Assembly (NCBI RefSeq): GCF_030733745.1
Contig: NZ_JASHIK010000011.1
Coordinates: forward strand, 1 to 64,000
DNA: 64,000 nt
DNA from: Stappia sp. MMSF_3263
Lineage (GTDB): Bacteria; Pseudomonadota; Alphaproteobacteria; Rhizobiales; Stappiaceae
Reading direction: 5' to 3'
A program made the translations under genes and the position numbers. Numbering within the stretch: position 1 is the first letter of the stretch; every line of letters starts with the position of its first letter. Below the pieces are notes generated by a model. The model saw only the letters and a list, made by a program, of their open reading frames with translations, had not been told where the DNA came from and ran no database searches. Positions 35,537 to 44,518 of the stretch are shown here, one piece after another.

Positions 35537-36406
35537 ATGCTCTTTGTCATGCAGCTGCTGAACGGCCTTCTCGACGGCGTCTACTATCTTCTGATCGCGC
35601 TCGGCCTGTCGCTGATCTTCTCGCTCGGCGGCATCATCAACCTGGCGCATGGCGCGTTCTATGCAATCGGTGCCTATCTGACGCTGGTGCTTGCGCCAAG
35701 GCTCGGCTTCGGCGGTGCGCTGGTCGTCTCGCCGGTGCTCGTCGCGATGCTGGGCATGCTGGTGGAGCGGTTCCTCTTCACCCGCTACTACCGGCTCGAT
35801 CCGCTCTATTCGCTGCTTCTGACATTCGGCCTTGCCATGGTCGCCGAGCAGGCGCTGCGCATGATCTTCGGAGCGGCGCCGCTGTCCTACTCGATCCCGG
35901 ATTTCCTGCGGGGACAGGTCTTCATCGGCGACTTCATCTATTCGCGCTACCGGGTGTTCCTGATCGTGATCGCCGCCGCCTGCGTCGGCGGGCTCTGGCT
36001 GCTGCTTGAAAAATCCGCCTTCGGCCGGGTGGTGCGCGCCGGCGTGCAGGATCCCGACATGGTCGGGGCGCTCGGCATCTCGCTGCGCCCCTACATGGCG
36101 GCCGTTGCCGGCATCGGCATCGGGCTTGCCGGCCTTGCCGGCGTGCTGCTCGCGCCGATCTACACGATCCATCCGGCGATGGGCGCGGAGATCCTGACCC
36201 CGGCCTTCGTCGTGGTGGTGATCGGCGGCCTGGGCTCGTTCTGGGGCGTGGTGCTTGCCGCGCTGCTGGTCGGCCTCGTCAAGGGCGCGATGGTCGGACT
36301 GGGCTTTTCCGCCTTCTCCACCGCCGCGATCTACTTCCTGATGCTCGCGATCCTGCTCCTGCGTCCGCGCGGACTGTTCGGCGAGCGCATCACCCGCTTC
36401 GAGTGA
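35537..36406 (+). CDS. LIV-type ABC permease, LivH family
   Basis: 289 residues from the ATG at 35537 (MLFVMQLLNGLLDGVYYLLI). The LivH hallmark ALGLSLIFSLGGIINLAHGA is followed by VRAGVQDPDMVGALGISLRP and VVVVIGGLGSFWGVVLAALL. Partner of the permease domain of the next, fused protein. GTGA overlap with that gene. Confidence 0.92.
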   Translation: MLFVMQLLNGLLDGVYYLLIALGLSLIFSLGGIINLAHGAFYAIGAYLTLVLAPRLGFGGALVVSPVLVAMLGMLVERFLFTRYYRLDPLYSLLLTFGLAMVAEQALRMIFGAAPLSYSIPDFLRGQVFIGDFIYSRYRVFLIVIAAACVGGLWLLLEKSAFGRVVRAGVQDPDMVGALGISLRPYMAAVAGIGIGLAGLAGVLLAPIYTIHPAMGAEILTPAFVVVVIGGLGSFWGVVLAALLVGLVKGAMVGLGFSAFSTAAIYFLMLAILLLRPRGLFGERITRFE

Positions 36407-38925
36407 CCCCCATGCAGAGATACATGCCTCTTGTCGCCGCCGCGGCCGGCCTCGTCGTCATGCCGTTCCTGCTTTTGTCGATCGGCCTGACGATGACATC
36501 GGCGGCCGAAGTGGTGATCTTCGCCATCGCCTGCATGGCGCTGAACGTCCTCACCGGACATACCGGCCTCGTCTCCTTCGGCCATGGCGCCTGGTTCGGC
36601 TTCGCCGCGTATGCCGCAGGTATCGCCCAGCGGTCGCTGTTCCCCGAAAGCTTCTGGGGGCCGGCACTGATCGGCGTGGGGGCAACGGCCGTCGTCGCGA
36701 CCGTGTTCGGCTTCCTGATCCTGCGCCGGCGCGGCGTCTATTTCTCGCTCCTGACACTGGCGCTGTCGGCGATGCTCTATGTCATCGCCTTCCGCTGGAC
36801 GGAGGTCACGGGCGGGGAGAACGGGCTGGGCGGCATCACCCGGCCGGCCTTCGCCGGCATGGATTTCGAGGCGCCGGAGAACTACTACCTGCTTGTCGCC
36901 TGCATCGGTTTCGCCATCGTCTACCTGCTCTGGCGGCTCTATCATTCCCCGCTCGGGTCCGTGCTGGTTGCGATCCGCGAGAACGAGCAGCGGGCCCGTT
37001 TTCTCGGCTACCGCACCAATCGCTACAAGCTGGCGGCGTTCGTCACATCGGCGAGCATCACCGGGCTTGCCGGCATCCTGCTGCTCTACAAGAACCGGAT
37101 GACCTCGGCCGAGCCGATCAGCGTGATCTTCTCCGGCGAACTTCTGGCCATGGTCGTGATCGGCGGCATGCGCAGCTTTGTCGGGCCGATGATCGGCGCG
37201 CTGTTCTACGTGCTGTTCCGCGAGTTCCTGTCGATCTACACGCCGAACTGGCTGTTCTGGTTCGGCCTACTCTTCGTCGGCTTCGTGGTGTTCTCGCCGG
37301 ACGGGCTGACGGGCGTGTGGCAAAGGGTCTGGCGGATGATCCGTCCCGCGCCCGAGGTCGAGGCGGCGATGGCCGGCCGCAAGATCGAGGAGCGGCCCCT
37401 GCCAGTTCATTTGCGCCCCGGCACGCTGGTGGAAGGTCCCGCGCTGGAGGCGCACGGCATCTCCAAGGCGTTCGGCGCATTGCAGGCGGTGGACGGGGTG
37501 AACCTGAAGGTCGCGGACCGTTCGCTGCATGCTTTGATCGGACCGAACGGGGCGGGCAAGACCACGGCGTTCAACCTGATGTCGGGCATGATCGCGCCGG
37601 ACACGGGCCGCGTTTCCGTGATGGGCCGGCCGGTGGCGAGCGGCAGCCCGGAGGCGGCAGCGGAGCTGGGCATCGGGCGATCCTTCCAGATCACCAACCT
37701 CTTCCCCGATCTCAGCGTGGAGGAGAACATCCGCCTCGCCGTCCAGGCGCGCAACCCGGGGAGCTTCAACGCATGGCGGCCGACGGGCGATCATCCGCAG
37801 ATCCTGGCCGAGGCGCGCGAACTGATCGACTGGCTCGGTCTTCGCGGCATGGAAAAGGCGCAGGCCGGTTCGCTGTCCTATGGCGGCCAGCGGCTTCTCG
37901 ATCTCGGGCTGGCGCTCGCCGCCAAACCCCGGATCCTGCTGCTCGACGAACCGCTGGCCGGTCTCGCGGCGGCCGAGCGCGTCCGCGTCGGCGACCTGAT
38001 CAAGACGATCTCGCGCGAGATGCCCGTCCTTCTCGTCGAACACGACATCGACCGGGTGTTCCAGCTCGCAGATGCGGTGACGGTGATGAACGAGGGCCGG
38101 GTGCTGCTCGACGGGGATGCGCAAAGCGCCAGCACCTCGCCGGTGGTGCAGGAGGTCTATATCGGGGCGGGCAACGCCGCCATCGCCGCGCGGCCGAGGG
38201 AAAGCGCCGTGTCGGCGGAGATGCTGCTCAAGGTGGAGGGGCTCAACACCCATTACGGCAAGAGCCATATCCTGGGGGATGTGAGCTTCGAGCTGCACAA
38301 TCACGAGATCATGGCGCTGCTCGGCCGCAACGGCGCGGGCAAGTCGACCATGCTGAAGTCCCTGATCGGCATCGCGCCGGTTTCCTCCGGTTCGATCACG
38401 CTGGGCGGCACCGACATCGCCCCTTGGTCCGCCTCGGAGAAGGCGCGCGCCGGGATCGGCTACGTGCCGCAGGGCCGGGGACTCTTTGCCGGCATGTCGG
38501 TGCGGCACAACCTGGAACTGGGACGGCTGAAGCGGCGCACGGGCGCGGGCAGCCACTGGGAGGAGGAGAAGATCTTCGAGTTCTTCCCCCGTATCCGCGA
38601 GCGGCTGGAGACGCCGGCCGATATGCTGTCCGGCGGCGAGCAGCAGATGGTCGCGGTTGCCCGGGCCCTGTCGGGCGACACGAAGCTGCTGCTGCTCGAC
38701 GAGCCGTTCGAGGGCCTTGCCCCGGCCGTGGTCGAGCAGCTTTTCGAAAGTTTCGACCGGCTGCGCAAGGAGGTCTCGATCATTATCGTCGACCACAATC
38801 TCGATCTGGCGCTGGCGCTTTCGGACCGCACGGTCGCCCTTGAGCGGGGGCGCGTCATACATCAGGGGCCGTCTGCGGCTCTCAGGGACGATTTCGACCT
38901 GCGGCGAAAGGTGCTGTGGCTGTAG
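36403..38925 (+). CDS. Triple fusion: LivM permease, LivG ATPase and LivF ATPase
   Basis: 840 residues in one uninterrupted frame from GTG 36403 (ATG 36412 is an alternative). Residues 1 to about 320 form a LivM permease (LNVLTGHTGLVSFGHGAWFG, LVAIRENEQRARFLGYRTNR, VVIGGMRSFVGPMIGALFYV). The LivG-type ATPase starts near 345 (Walker A GPNGAGKTT at 380; SYGGQRLLDLGLALA; ILLLDEPLAGL; LLVEHDIDRVF). The LivF-type ATPase starts near 610 (Walker A GRNGAGKST at 641; PQGRGLFAGMSVRHNL; LSGGEQQMVAVARAL; LLLLDEPFEGLAP; IIVDHNL). All catalytic motifs are intact, so it should be functional. Three normally separate subunits in one chain fix the stoichiometry at one permease half with two ATPases. Confidence 0.93.
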   Translation: MTPMQRYMPLVAAAAGLVVMPFLLLSIGLTMTSAAEVVIFAIACMALNVLTGHTGLVSFGHGAWFGFAAYAAGIAQRSLFPESFWGPALIGVGATAVVATVFGFLILRRRGVYFSLLTLALSAMLYVIAFRWTEVTGGENGLGGITRPAFAGMDFEAPENYYLLVACIGFAIVYLLWRLYHSPLGSVLVAIRENEQRARFLGYRTNRYKLAAFVTSASITGLAGILLLYKNRMTSAEPISVIFSGELLAMVVIGGMRSFVGPMIGALFYVLFREFLSIYTPNWLFWFGLLFVGFVVFSPDGLTGVWQRVWRMIRPAPEVEAAMAGRKIEERPLPVHLRPGTLVEGPALEAHGISKAFGALQAVDGVNLKVADRSLHALIGPNGAGKTTAFNLMSGMIAPDTGRVSVMGRPVASGSPEAAAELGIGRSFQITNLFPDLSVEENIRLAVQARNPGSFNAWRPTGDHPQILAEARELIDWLGLRGMEKAQAGSLSYGGQRLLDLGLALAAKPRILLLDEPLAGLAAAERVRVGDLIKTISREMPVLLVEHDIDRVFQLADAVTVMNEGRVLLDGDAQSASTSPVVQEVYIGAGNAAIAARPRESAVSAEMLLKVEGLNTHYGKSHILGDVSFELHNHEIMALLGRNGAGKSTMLKSLIGIAPVSSGSITLGGTDIAPWSASEKARAGIGYVPQGRGLFAGMSVRHNLELGRLKRRTGAGSHWEEEKIFEFFPRIRERLETPADMLSGGEQQMVAVARALSGDTKLLLLDEPFEGLAPAVVEQLFESFDRLRKEVSIIIVDHNLDLALALSDRTVALERGRVIHQGPSAALRDDFDLRRKVLWL

Positions 38926-38937
38926 GCGTGGACGAGA

Positions 38938-38966
38938 ACGGGGACGGGGACGGGGACGGGGACGGG
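38938..38966. repeat. Tandem hexanucleotide repeat
   Basis: ACGGGG repeated four times plus a partial fifth copy, 13 bases after the LivMGF stop and about 95 bases before the dehydrogenase start. Imperfect units continue just upstream (GTGGACGAGA). It could vary in copy number by slippage and alter spacing in the leader of the next gene. Confidence 0.7.
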
Positions 38967-39061
38967 TTTTCCGCCCGCATGCTTCTTTGGCCTATTAGAC
39001 TCGATGACATGCGGCTCCGCCCGATTCGCGGCCGGGCCATGGTGATGCGGGAGTTTGACGA

Positions 39062-39997
39062 ATGACAAAAGCATCGATCGTCGGCGCCGGGCTGATCGGC
39101 CGGGCCTGGGCCGTGGTCTTCGCCCGGGCCGGCTGGGAGGTGTCCGTCTTTGATCCGGACGCGGCTACCCGCGCCGGGTTCGCGGCTGCCGTTTCCGCGG
39201 ATGTCGCGGTGCTGGAGCGCGCCGAGCTGGTCGCGGACGGCAAGGCCATTGTCGCCAGGATCACGGTGGCCGAAACGCTGGGCGACTGCCTGGCCGGGAC
39301 GGCCTTCGTCCAGGAGAACGGACCGGAGAAGGTCGAGGTCAAGACCGCGCTCTTCCGCGACCTCGACGCGCTCGCGCCGCCGGAGGCGATCCTTGCCTCC
39401 TCCACCTCGGCCATCGTTGCCTCGCTGTTCACCGAGGGCCTCGCCGGCCGGGGACGCTGCCTCGTCGGCCATCCGGTCAATCCGCCGCATCTCATTCCCC
39501 TTGTCGAGGTCTGCGGGGCGCCGTGGACGGATCCGGCTGTCGTGGAACGGGCGGTCGAGATCTATCGCGCGGTCGGCCAGTCGCCCATCACGGCCCACAA
39601 GGAGATGGAAGGCTTCGTCCTCAACAGGTTGCAGGGCGCGCTGCTGGCCGAGGCCTTCCGCCTGGTCGAGGAGGGCGTCGTCAGCGCCGAGGATCTCGAC
39701 CTGACGCTGACGGACGGCCTTGCCCGGCGCTGGTCCTTCATCGGGCCGCTGGCGACGATCGAGCTGAACGCGCCGGGCGGCATTCCCGATTACTGCGCCC
39801 GCTACACGGGCTTCTACAAGCGCCTTGCCGCCAGCCCGGCCGGACCTGAAGTCTATGAGGAGGCGCAGGTCGCGCGGCTGCTCGAGAGCTGGCCGCATGC
39901 GGCCGAGCCGGAGCGTCTCGCCGCCCGAGCCGCCTGGCGCAACACCCGTCTCGCCGCGCTCGCGGCGCATCTTGCCGAGGCCCCAAAGGCCGGTTGA
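39062..39997 (+). CDS. 3-hydroxyacyl-CoA dehydrogenase-like enzyme, lambda-crystallin / L-gulonate 3-dehydrogenase type
   Basis: 311 residues. NAD-binding motif SIVGAGLIGRAWAVVFARAG, ASSTSAIVASLF, catalytic His region GHPVNPPHLIPLVEV, then FVLNRLQGALLAEAFRLVEE and RRWSFIGPLATIELNAPGGI, which match lambda-crystallin/CRYL1 more closely than carnitine dehydrogenase. The family oxidises a secondary alcohol beta to a carboxylate using NAD. The next gene encodes a beta-keto acid cleavage enzyme, so the product (a 3-keto acid) is probably its substrate. Confidence 0.85.
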   Translation: MTKASIVGAGLIGRAWAVVFARAGWEVSVFDPDAATRAGFAAAVSADVAVLERAELVADGKAIVARITVAETLGDCLAGTAFVQENGPEKVEVKTALFRDLDALAPPEAILASSTSAIVASLFTEGLAGRGRCLVGHPVNPPHLIPLVEVCGAPWTDPAVVERAVEIYRAVGQSPITAHKEMEGFVLNRLQGALLAEAFRLVEEGVVSAEDLDLTLTDGLARRWSFIGPLATIELNAPGGIPDYCARYTGFYKRLAASPAGPEVYEEAQVARLLESWPHAAEPERLAARAAWRNTRLAALAAHLAEAPKAG

Positions 39998-40008
39998 GGA
40001 GTTCGAGA

Positions 40009-40932
40009 ATGAAGAAGAAAGTCATCATCACCTGCGCGGTGACCGGCGCCATCCACACCCCGTCCATGTCGCCGGCGCTGCCGGTGACGCCGCAGGAGAT
40101 CATTGACGCGGCGCTGGGCGCGGCGGAGGCAGGCGCGGCGATCATCCATCTGCATGCGCGCGACCCCGAGACCGGCAAGCCGGACCAGAGCCCGGAAGGG
40201 TTCGCGACTTTCCTGCCGACCATCAAGCAGGGCACCAACGCGGTCCTGAACCTGACCACGGGCGGGGCGCCCTACATGAAGGTGGCCGAGCGGGTGGAGC
40301 CGGCCCGCAAGTACCGGCCGGAGGTTGCCTCGCTGAACATGGGCTCGATGAATTTCGGCCTGTTCGGCATGCTCGACCGCTTCAAGGACTTCAAGCACGA
40401 CTGGGAGAAGGAGCATCTGGGCAACCGCGATATCGTCTTCCGCAACAGCTTCCAGGATATCGCGTTCGTGCTGGACACCTTGAGCGAGGCCGGTACCCGC
40501 TTCGAGTTCGAATGCTACGACACTTCGCACCTCTACAACCTTGCCCACTTCCTCGATAAGGGAAAGGTGAAGACGCCGCTGCTGGTGCAGACCGTCTTCG
40601 GCCTGCTCGGCGGCATCGGCGCGCATCCCGAGGATGTCATGCACATGAAGCGCACCGCCGACCGTCTGTTCGGCGACCAGTATGTGTGGTCGGTGCTGGG
40701 TGCCGGGCGCAACCAGCTTCCGATCGCGGCGACGGCGGCGGCGATGGGCGGCAATATCCGCGTCGGCCTCGAGGATTCGCTGTGGTCCGGTCCGGGCAAG
40801 TTCGCGAAGTCGAATGCCGAGCAGGTGGAGAAGGCCAAGCAGATCGTCCACGGCCTCGGCCTTGAGGTGGCAACGCCCGACGAGGCGCGCGAGATCCTGC
40901 ATCTCAAGGGCGGCGGCCAGGTCGCGTTCTAG
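40009..40932 (+). CDS. Beta-keto acid cleavage enzyme (BKACE, DUF849 family)
   Basis: 307 residues from the ATG at 40009. Motifs: ITCAVTGAIHTPSMSPALPV, metal-binding IIHLHARDPETGKPDQSPE, LNLTTGGAP, LNMGSMNFG, FECYDTSHLYNL, and RVGLEDSLW near the C-terminus (Glu). Family reaction: a 3-keto acid plus acetyl-CoA gives acetoacetate plus a new acyl-CoA; known members act on 3-keto-5-aminohexanoate and dehydrocarnitine. The gene begins 11 bases after the dehydrogenase stop. Together with the LIV transporter they suggest uptake, beta-oxidation and cleavage of a polar 3-hydroxy acid (inference). Confidence 0.9.
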   Translation: MKKKVIITCAVTGAIHTPSMSPALPVTPQEIIDAALGAAEAGAAIIHLHARDPETGKPDQSPEGFATFLPTIKQGTNAVLNLTTGGAPYMKVAERVEPARKYRPEVASLNMGSMNFGLFGMLDRFKDFKHDWEKEHLGNRDIVFRNSFQDIAFVLDTLSEAGTRFEFECYDTSHLYNLAHFLDKGKVKTPLLVQTVFGLLGGIGAHPEDVMHMKRTADRLFGDQYVWSVLGAGRNQLPIAATAAAMGGNIRVGLEDSLWSGPGKFAKSNAEQVEKAKQIVHGLGLEVATPDEAREILHLKGGGQVAF

Positions 40933-40952
40933 GCCCTGCCATTCACCGATCC

Positions 40953-40976
40953 GGGGCGGCCGTCTTCGGCTGCCCC
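40953..40976. terminator. Bidirectional hairpin between convergent genes
   Basis: GGGGCGGCC (40953-40961) and GGCTGCCCC (40968-40976) form a 9-bp stem with one G-U pair and a 6-base loop, centred in the 69-base gap between two convergent stops. A short T-rich stretch (GTCTT) follows on the plus strand. Confidence 0.65.
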
Positions 40977-41001
40977 GTCTTGCGCAACGAAGAGCGCGAT
41001 C

Positions 41002-41811
41002 CTAGACGCCGAGGAAGGGATGCGGCCCGTCGAACCGGCCGACCGGGATCCAGTGCGACAGGAGCGCGCCTTCGCGGATCTCGTGAAGGAGCATGCCGCC
41101 AGGTTCCACTGTCAGGCTGTTGCCGGCCTCCCTCCTCTGGTCGAGGGTCACCGCGTGCGATGTGCCCGGGCAGACCTGGCAGATGCGGCCGTCAAACAGG
41201 CCCGTGATCGAGCGGTGCAGGTGGCCGCAGACGATCCGCACCTCGCCGGGATAACCGGCAAGCGCCTTGCGCAGCGGCGCGGGGTCGATGAGGTTCTGCG
41301 CATCCATCGCCGCGATACCGGAGGCGTAGGGCGGGTGGTGCAGGCCGAGCAGCACCGGCTTGCCGCCGAGGCGGGCAAGGCTCTCGCGCAGAAAGCGGGT
41401 CGAGGCCTGCGCCAGCGCTCCATGTGCGGCCCCCTCGACCAGAGTGTCCACACAGATCACCGCCATGTCGGGAAACTCGGTCATCCAGTCGAGGGGACCT
41501 GAAACGGGCATCCAGTCCGCTGCGGCGAAGGCCCGGCGCATCGGTTCGCGCCGGTCGTGGTTTCCCGGAACGGCGCAATAGGGGACCGCCAGATCGCCGA
41601 GAATATCCTGGAACCTTGCATATTCCTCGTCCGTGCCATGCTCGGTCAGGTCGCCGGTGACGATGACCAGACCGACCGGCCCGATCTGCGGCAAAAGCCG
41701 GTTGATCGTGGCGACGGTGTCGGAAAGAGCCGCGGCCGTATCGACCTTGTCGTAGGCAAGGGTTCCGGCGGGAACGATATGGGTGTCTGAAATCTGCAGG
41801 ATCTTCGTCAT
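41002..41811 (-). CDS. Calcineurin-like metallophosphodiesterase (CpdA/GpdQ type)
   Basis: 269 residues. All class III metallophosphoesterase motifs are present: DTH (Asp9, His11), GDLTEHG (Asp54), GNHD (Asn84, His85), GLHH (His158-159) and GHLH (His197, His199). The fold hydrolyses phosphodiesters such as cAMP, glycerophosphodiesters or phosphonate monoesters with two metals. It is the last gene of the LacI-regulated ABC operon (ATGA overlap with the ATPase gene), so the imported compound is probably a phosphodiester or the enzyme controls the system through a nucleotide (both inference). Confidence 0.88.
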   Translation of the reverse strand: MTKILQISDTHIVPAGTLAYDKVDTAAALSDTVATINRLLPQIGPVGLVIVTGDLTEHGTDEEYARFQDILGDLAVPYCAVPGNHDRREPMRRAFAAADWMPVSGPLDWMTEFPDMAVICVDTLVEGAAHGALAQASTRFLRESLARLGGKPVLLGLHHPPYASGIAAMDAQNLIDPAPLRKALAGYPGEVRIVCGHLHRSITGLFDGRICQVCPGTSHAVTLDQRREAGNSLTVEPGGMLLHEIREGALLSHWIPVGRFDGPHPFLGV

Positions 41812-42845
41812 TCGGGCATGTGACCTGATTGGGGGAGGAAGACGAGGTCGTCGGGAGAGATGCGCAGCCGCACCCTGTCGCCGGGTGCGGGCGCCTGTCG
41901 CCCGGGATGAGTGGCGAACAGCGTATCCTCGACGACATCGCGGATGCCGAGACGATAGTGGCCGCCGGAGAAGGAGACGGTTTCAAGCGTTCCCTGCAGC
42001 GGCCCGTCCTCATCCAGATGAATGTCCTCGGCGCGGACATAGACGTCGGAGCGGCCGGCCGCTTCCGGCACGGGAAGGACGCCGCCCTTGAGGACGAGCC
42101 GTCCCGGTTCCATCCGGCCGGGCAGCGGCATCGCGTTGCCGATGAAGCGCGCGACGAAGGCCGAGGCCGGGGAGCGGTAGAGCTCCTCCGGCTTGCCGAT
42201 CTGTTGCATCACGCCGTCCGACATGACCGCGATCCGGTCGGCGATCGCCAATGCCTCGCTCTGGTCGTGGGTGACGAAGACGGCGGTGATGTCGAACTGG
42301 CGCAGCATGGCAGCCAACTCGTCGCGCAGGCTGTCGCGCAGCGCCGCATCGAGTGCGGAGAGCGGCTCGTCGAGCAGCAGGATGCGCGGCCGCGGGGCAA
42401 CGGCCCGGGCAAGGGCGACGCGCTGGCGCTGGCCGCCGGACAGGGCGGTGACCGGGCGCTCGGCGTGGTCCTCGAGCCGGCACAGGGCAAGCACCTCGTC
42501 GACCCGCCGCGTCAGCTCCGCCGCCGGCACTTTGCGGACCTTCAGCCCGTAGCCGATATTGGCGCACACCGACATGTTGGGGAACAGCGCATAGGACTGG
42601 AACACCATGCCGACATTGCGCCGCTCCACCGCCAGGCGGGTGACGTCCTCGTCGCCGAAGCGGACCTCGCTGCCCGGGTCGGGACGCTCCAGTCCGGCGA
42701 TGATCCGCAGCAAGGTGGTCTTGCCGCAGCCGGAGGGGCCGAGCAGCGACAGGATTTCTCCCGGCCCGACCGTCAGGCTTGTGGGGCGGAGGGCGCGGGT
42801 GCCGTCCGGGTAGGTCTTGCTGGCATTGGTGATTGTCAGCGTCAT
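41808..42845 (-). CDS. ABC transporter ATPase (PotA/FbpC type)
   Basis: 345 residues from ATG 42845. Walker A GPSGCGKTT, Q-loop FQSYALFPNMSV, signature LSGGQRQRVALARAV, Walker B ILLLDEPLSALD, H-loop VTHDQSEALAIADR, and a C-terminal TOBE region (VYVRAEDIHL, VRLRISPDDLV). Energises the two-permease transporter encoded by the next genes upstream on the minus strand. Confidence 0.92.
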   Translation of the reverse strand: MTLTITNASKTYPDGTRALRPTSLTVGPGEILSLLGPSGCGKTTLLRIIAGLERPDPGSEVRFGDEDVTRLAVERRNVGMVFQSYALFPNMSVCANIGYGLKVRKVPAAELTRRVDEVLALCRLEDHAERPVTALSGGQRQRVALARAVAPRPRILLLDEPLSALDAALRDSLRDELAAMLRQFDITAVFVTHDQSEALAIADRIAVMSDGVMQQIGKPEELYRSPASAFVARFIGNAMPLPGRMEPGRLVLKGGVLPVPEAAGRSDVYVRAEDIHLDEDGPLQGTLETVSFSGGHYRLGIRDVVEDTLFATHPGRQAPAPGDRVRLRISPDDLVFLPQSGHMPE

Positions 42846-43633
42846 CGGGTGATCCTTTGCGCTCTGTCGGTGGCCCATTGCATCGCCATCAGCAGCGGCA
42901 CGATCATCACGAAGAAGACGAGCGTGTAGGCGGAGGCGATCTCGAGGCGCATCGAGGCGTAGCTGTCGGCGAGGCCGACAGGCAGGGTCTTCAGATAGGG
43001 GGTGTGCAGCATCCAGGTCAGGTTGAACTCGCCGATCGACAGCGTCACCACGGTCAATGCACCGGCGAGAATGCCCGGCATGGCGTTGGGCACGACGACG
43101 GTGCGGAACCGGGTCCAGGACGAGGCGCCGAGGGTCGCGGCGCTCTCCTCCAGCGACCTGAGATCCATCGCCATGAGGACGGCGAGTACCGAACGGACCA
43201 TGAAGGGCAGCGTGTAGAGCACGTGGCCGACCAGGATGAACAACCAGGACGTACGGAACCCCTGCATCGAGCCGTAGAGCTGCAGCAGTGCCAGCGCGAG
43301 GGCAAGGCCCGGAACGGCAAGGGGCAGGGAGATGAACTCCTCCAGGACGCGTGACATCCGGCCGGGGGACTTGGCCAGCGCATAGGCAGCCGGCACGCCG
43401 ATCACCAGCGTCACCGCGAGGCAGGTGACGGCCAGCCACATGGACAGCGCGATGCTGCCGGCATAGAGCTCCCATACCTGCCCGAGCCATTTCAGGGTCA
43501 GGCCGGAGGAGATGCCGCGAAAATAGTTGACGGTCAGTCCGGCGAGCACCGACTGGATGGCCGGCACGATGAGGAAGGCGGCGGTCAGCAGCGTCACGGC
43601 GAGTTGCAGTACGCGCGGCATGGTCATGTGCAT
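42842..43633 (-). CDS. ABC transporter permease (PotC/2-AEP-type)
   Basis: 263 residues from ATG 43633 (MHMTMPRVLQLAVTLL), which has GGGAGG upstream; the frame before it is an out-of-frame shadow. Six membrane helices; EAA loop ESAATLGASSWTRFRTVVVP. Overlaps the ATPase gene by 4 bases. Pairs with the other permease encoded 4 bases upstream. Confidence 0.9.
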   Translation of the reverse strand: MHMTMPRVLQLAVTLLTAAFLIVPAIQSVLAGLTVNYFRGISSGLTLKWLGQVWELYAGSIALSMWLAVTCLAVTLVIGVPAAYALAKSPGRMSRVLEEFISLPLAVPGLALALALLQLYGSMQGFRTSWLFILVGHVLYTLPFMVRSVLAVLMAMDLRSLEESAATLGASSWTRFRTVVVPNAMPGILAGALTVVTLSIGEFNLTWMLHTPYLKTLPVGLADSYASMRLEIASAYTLVFFVMIVPLLMAMQWATDRAQRITR

Positions 43634-43637
43634 CGGA

Positions 43638-44441
43638 TCAACCTCCCGCTGCGACGGTTGTGCCGGCGAAGCTGCGCGCGACGAGAAGCAGGATCCAGGT
43701 CGCGAGGCCGAGGACCACGGAGAGCGCCGAGGCCATGGCGATGTTCGCCGACAGGGTGAACTCGGTGTAGATGACCATCGGCAGCACATCGATGTCGGTC
43801 GCCAGCGTGAAGGCGGTGCCGAAGGCTCCCATGGCGGTGGCGAAGGCAATGGCGCCGGCGGCGACGAGCGAGGGGGCAAGGCCCGGCAGGATGACGTCGA
43901 CAACGATGCGCCAGGGCGAGGCGCCGAGCGTGCGCGCGGCCTCCTCCAGCGACGGATCAAGCTTTTCCGTCGCCGCCATGACGGTGAGCAGCACCCGGGG
44001 GATGGAAAAGTAGAGATACCCCAGGAACAGTCCCGTCAGCGAATAGGCGAAGACGACATGGCCGGGCAACAGGGTGTTGAACAGACCCTGGCGGCCGCCG
44101 AGCAGGATGATCAGGAAGCCGATCACCACACCGGGAAAGGCCAGCGGCAGCGTCAGGATCGACAGCAGCGCGCCGCGACCGGGGAAGCGGTTCCTGGCAA
44201 GGAACAGCCCGGCCGTGGTCGAGATCGCCAGCGCCGTCAGGGCGACGGCGAAGGAGACCAGCACGGTTTGCAGCAGCGTTTGCAAGTAGCGCGGCGTCTG
44301 CAGGATCTGGAGGTAGATGCCCCAGCCCTCGGCGCTTTCCCCCGAAGCCTGGACCAGGCGGACGATGGGCAGGGCGAGGAAGGCCATCGAGAAGACGGCC
44401 AGCGGCAGCAGGCACAGGGCAACGAAGATGCGATTTGTCAT
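43638..44441 (-). CDS. ABC transporter permease (PotB-type)
   Basis: 267 residues, six predicted helices starting RIFVALCLLPLAVFSMAFLA; EAA loop EAARTLGASPWRIVVDVILP. Membrane component of the importer with the 42842 permease. Lies 77 bases after the SBP gene on the minus strand, the gap holding a hairpin. Confidence 0.9.
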   Translation of the reverse strand: MTNRIFVALCLLPLAVFSMAFLALPIVRLVQASGESAEGWGIYLQILQTPRYLQTLLQTVLVSFAVALTALAISTTAGLFLARNRFPGRGALLSILTLPLAFPGVVIGFLIILLGGRQGLFNTLLPGHVVFAYSLTGLFLGYLYFSIPRVLLTVMAATEKLDPSLEEAARTLGASPWRIVVDVILPGLAPSLVAAGAIAFATAMGAFGTAFTLATDIDVLPMVIYTEFTLSANIAMASALSVVLGLATWILLLVARSFAGTTVAAGG

Positions 44442-44467
44442 GATGGACCGTCGTGTTGCCGGACGTC

Positions 44468-44507
44468 CCCCACGCCGGTCGCGCCGCGTGGCACGGCCGG
44501 CGTGGGG
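44468..44507 (-). promoter_or_regulatory. Hairpin between SBP and permease genes (minus-strand operon)
   Basis: CCCCACGCCGG (44468-44478) pairs perfectly with CCGGCGTGGGG (44497-44507) across 18 bases, 11 bases beyond the SBP stop. Equivalent to the hairpins after the other SBP genes. Confidence 0.68.
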
Positions 44508-44518
44508 CAGGCGTCGGC

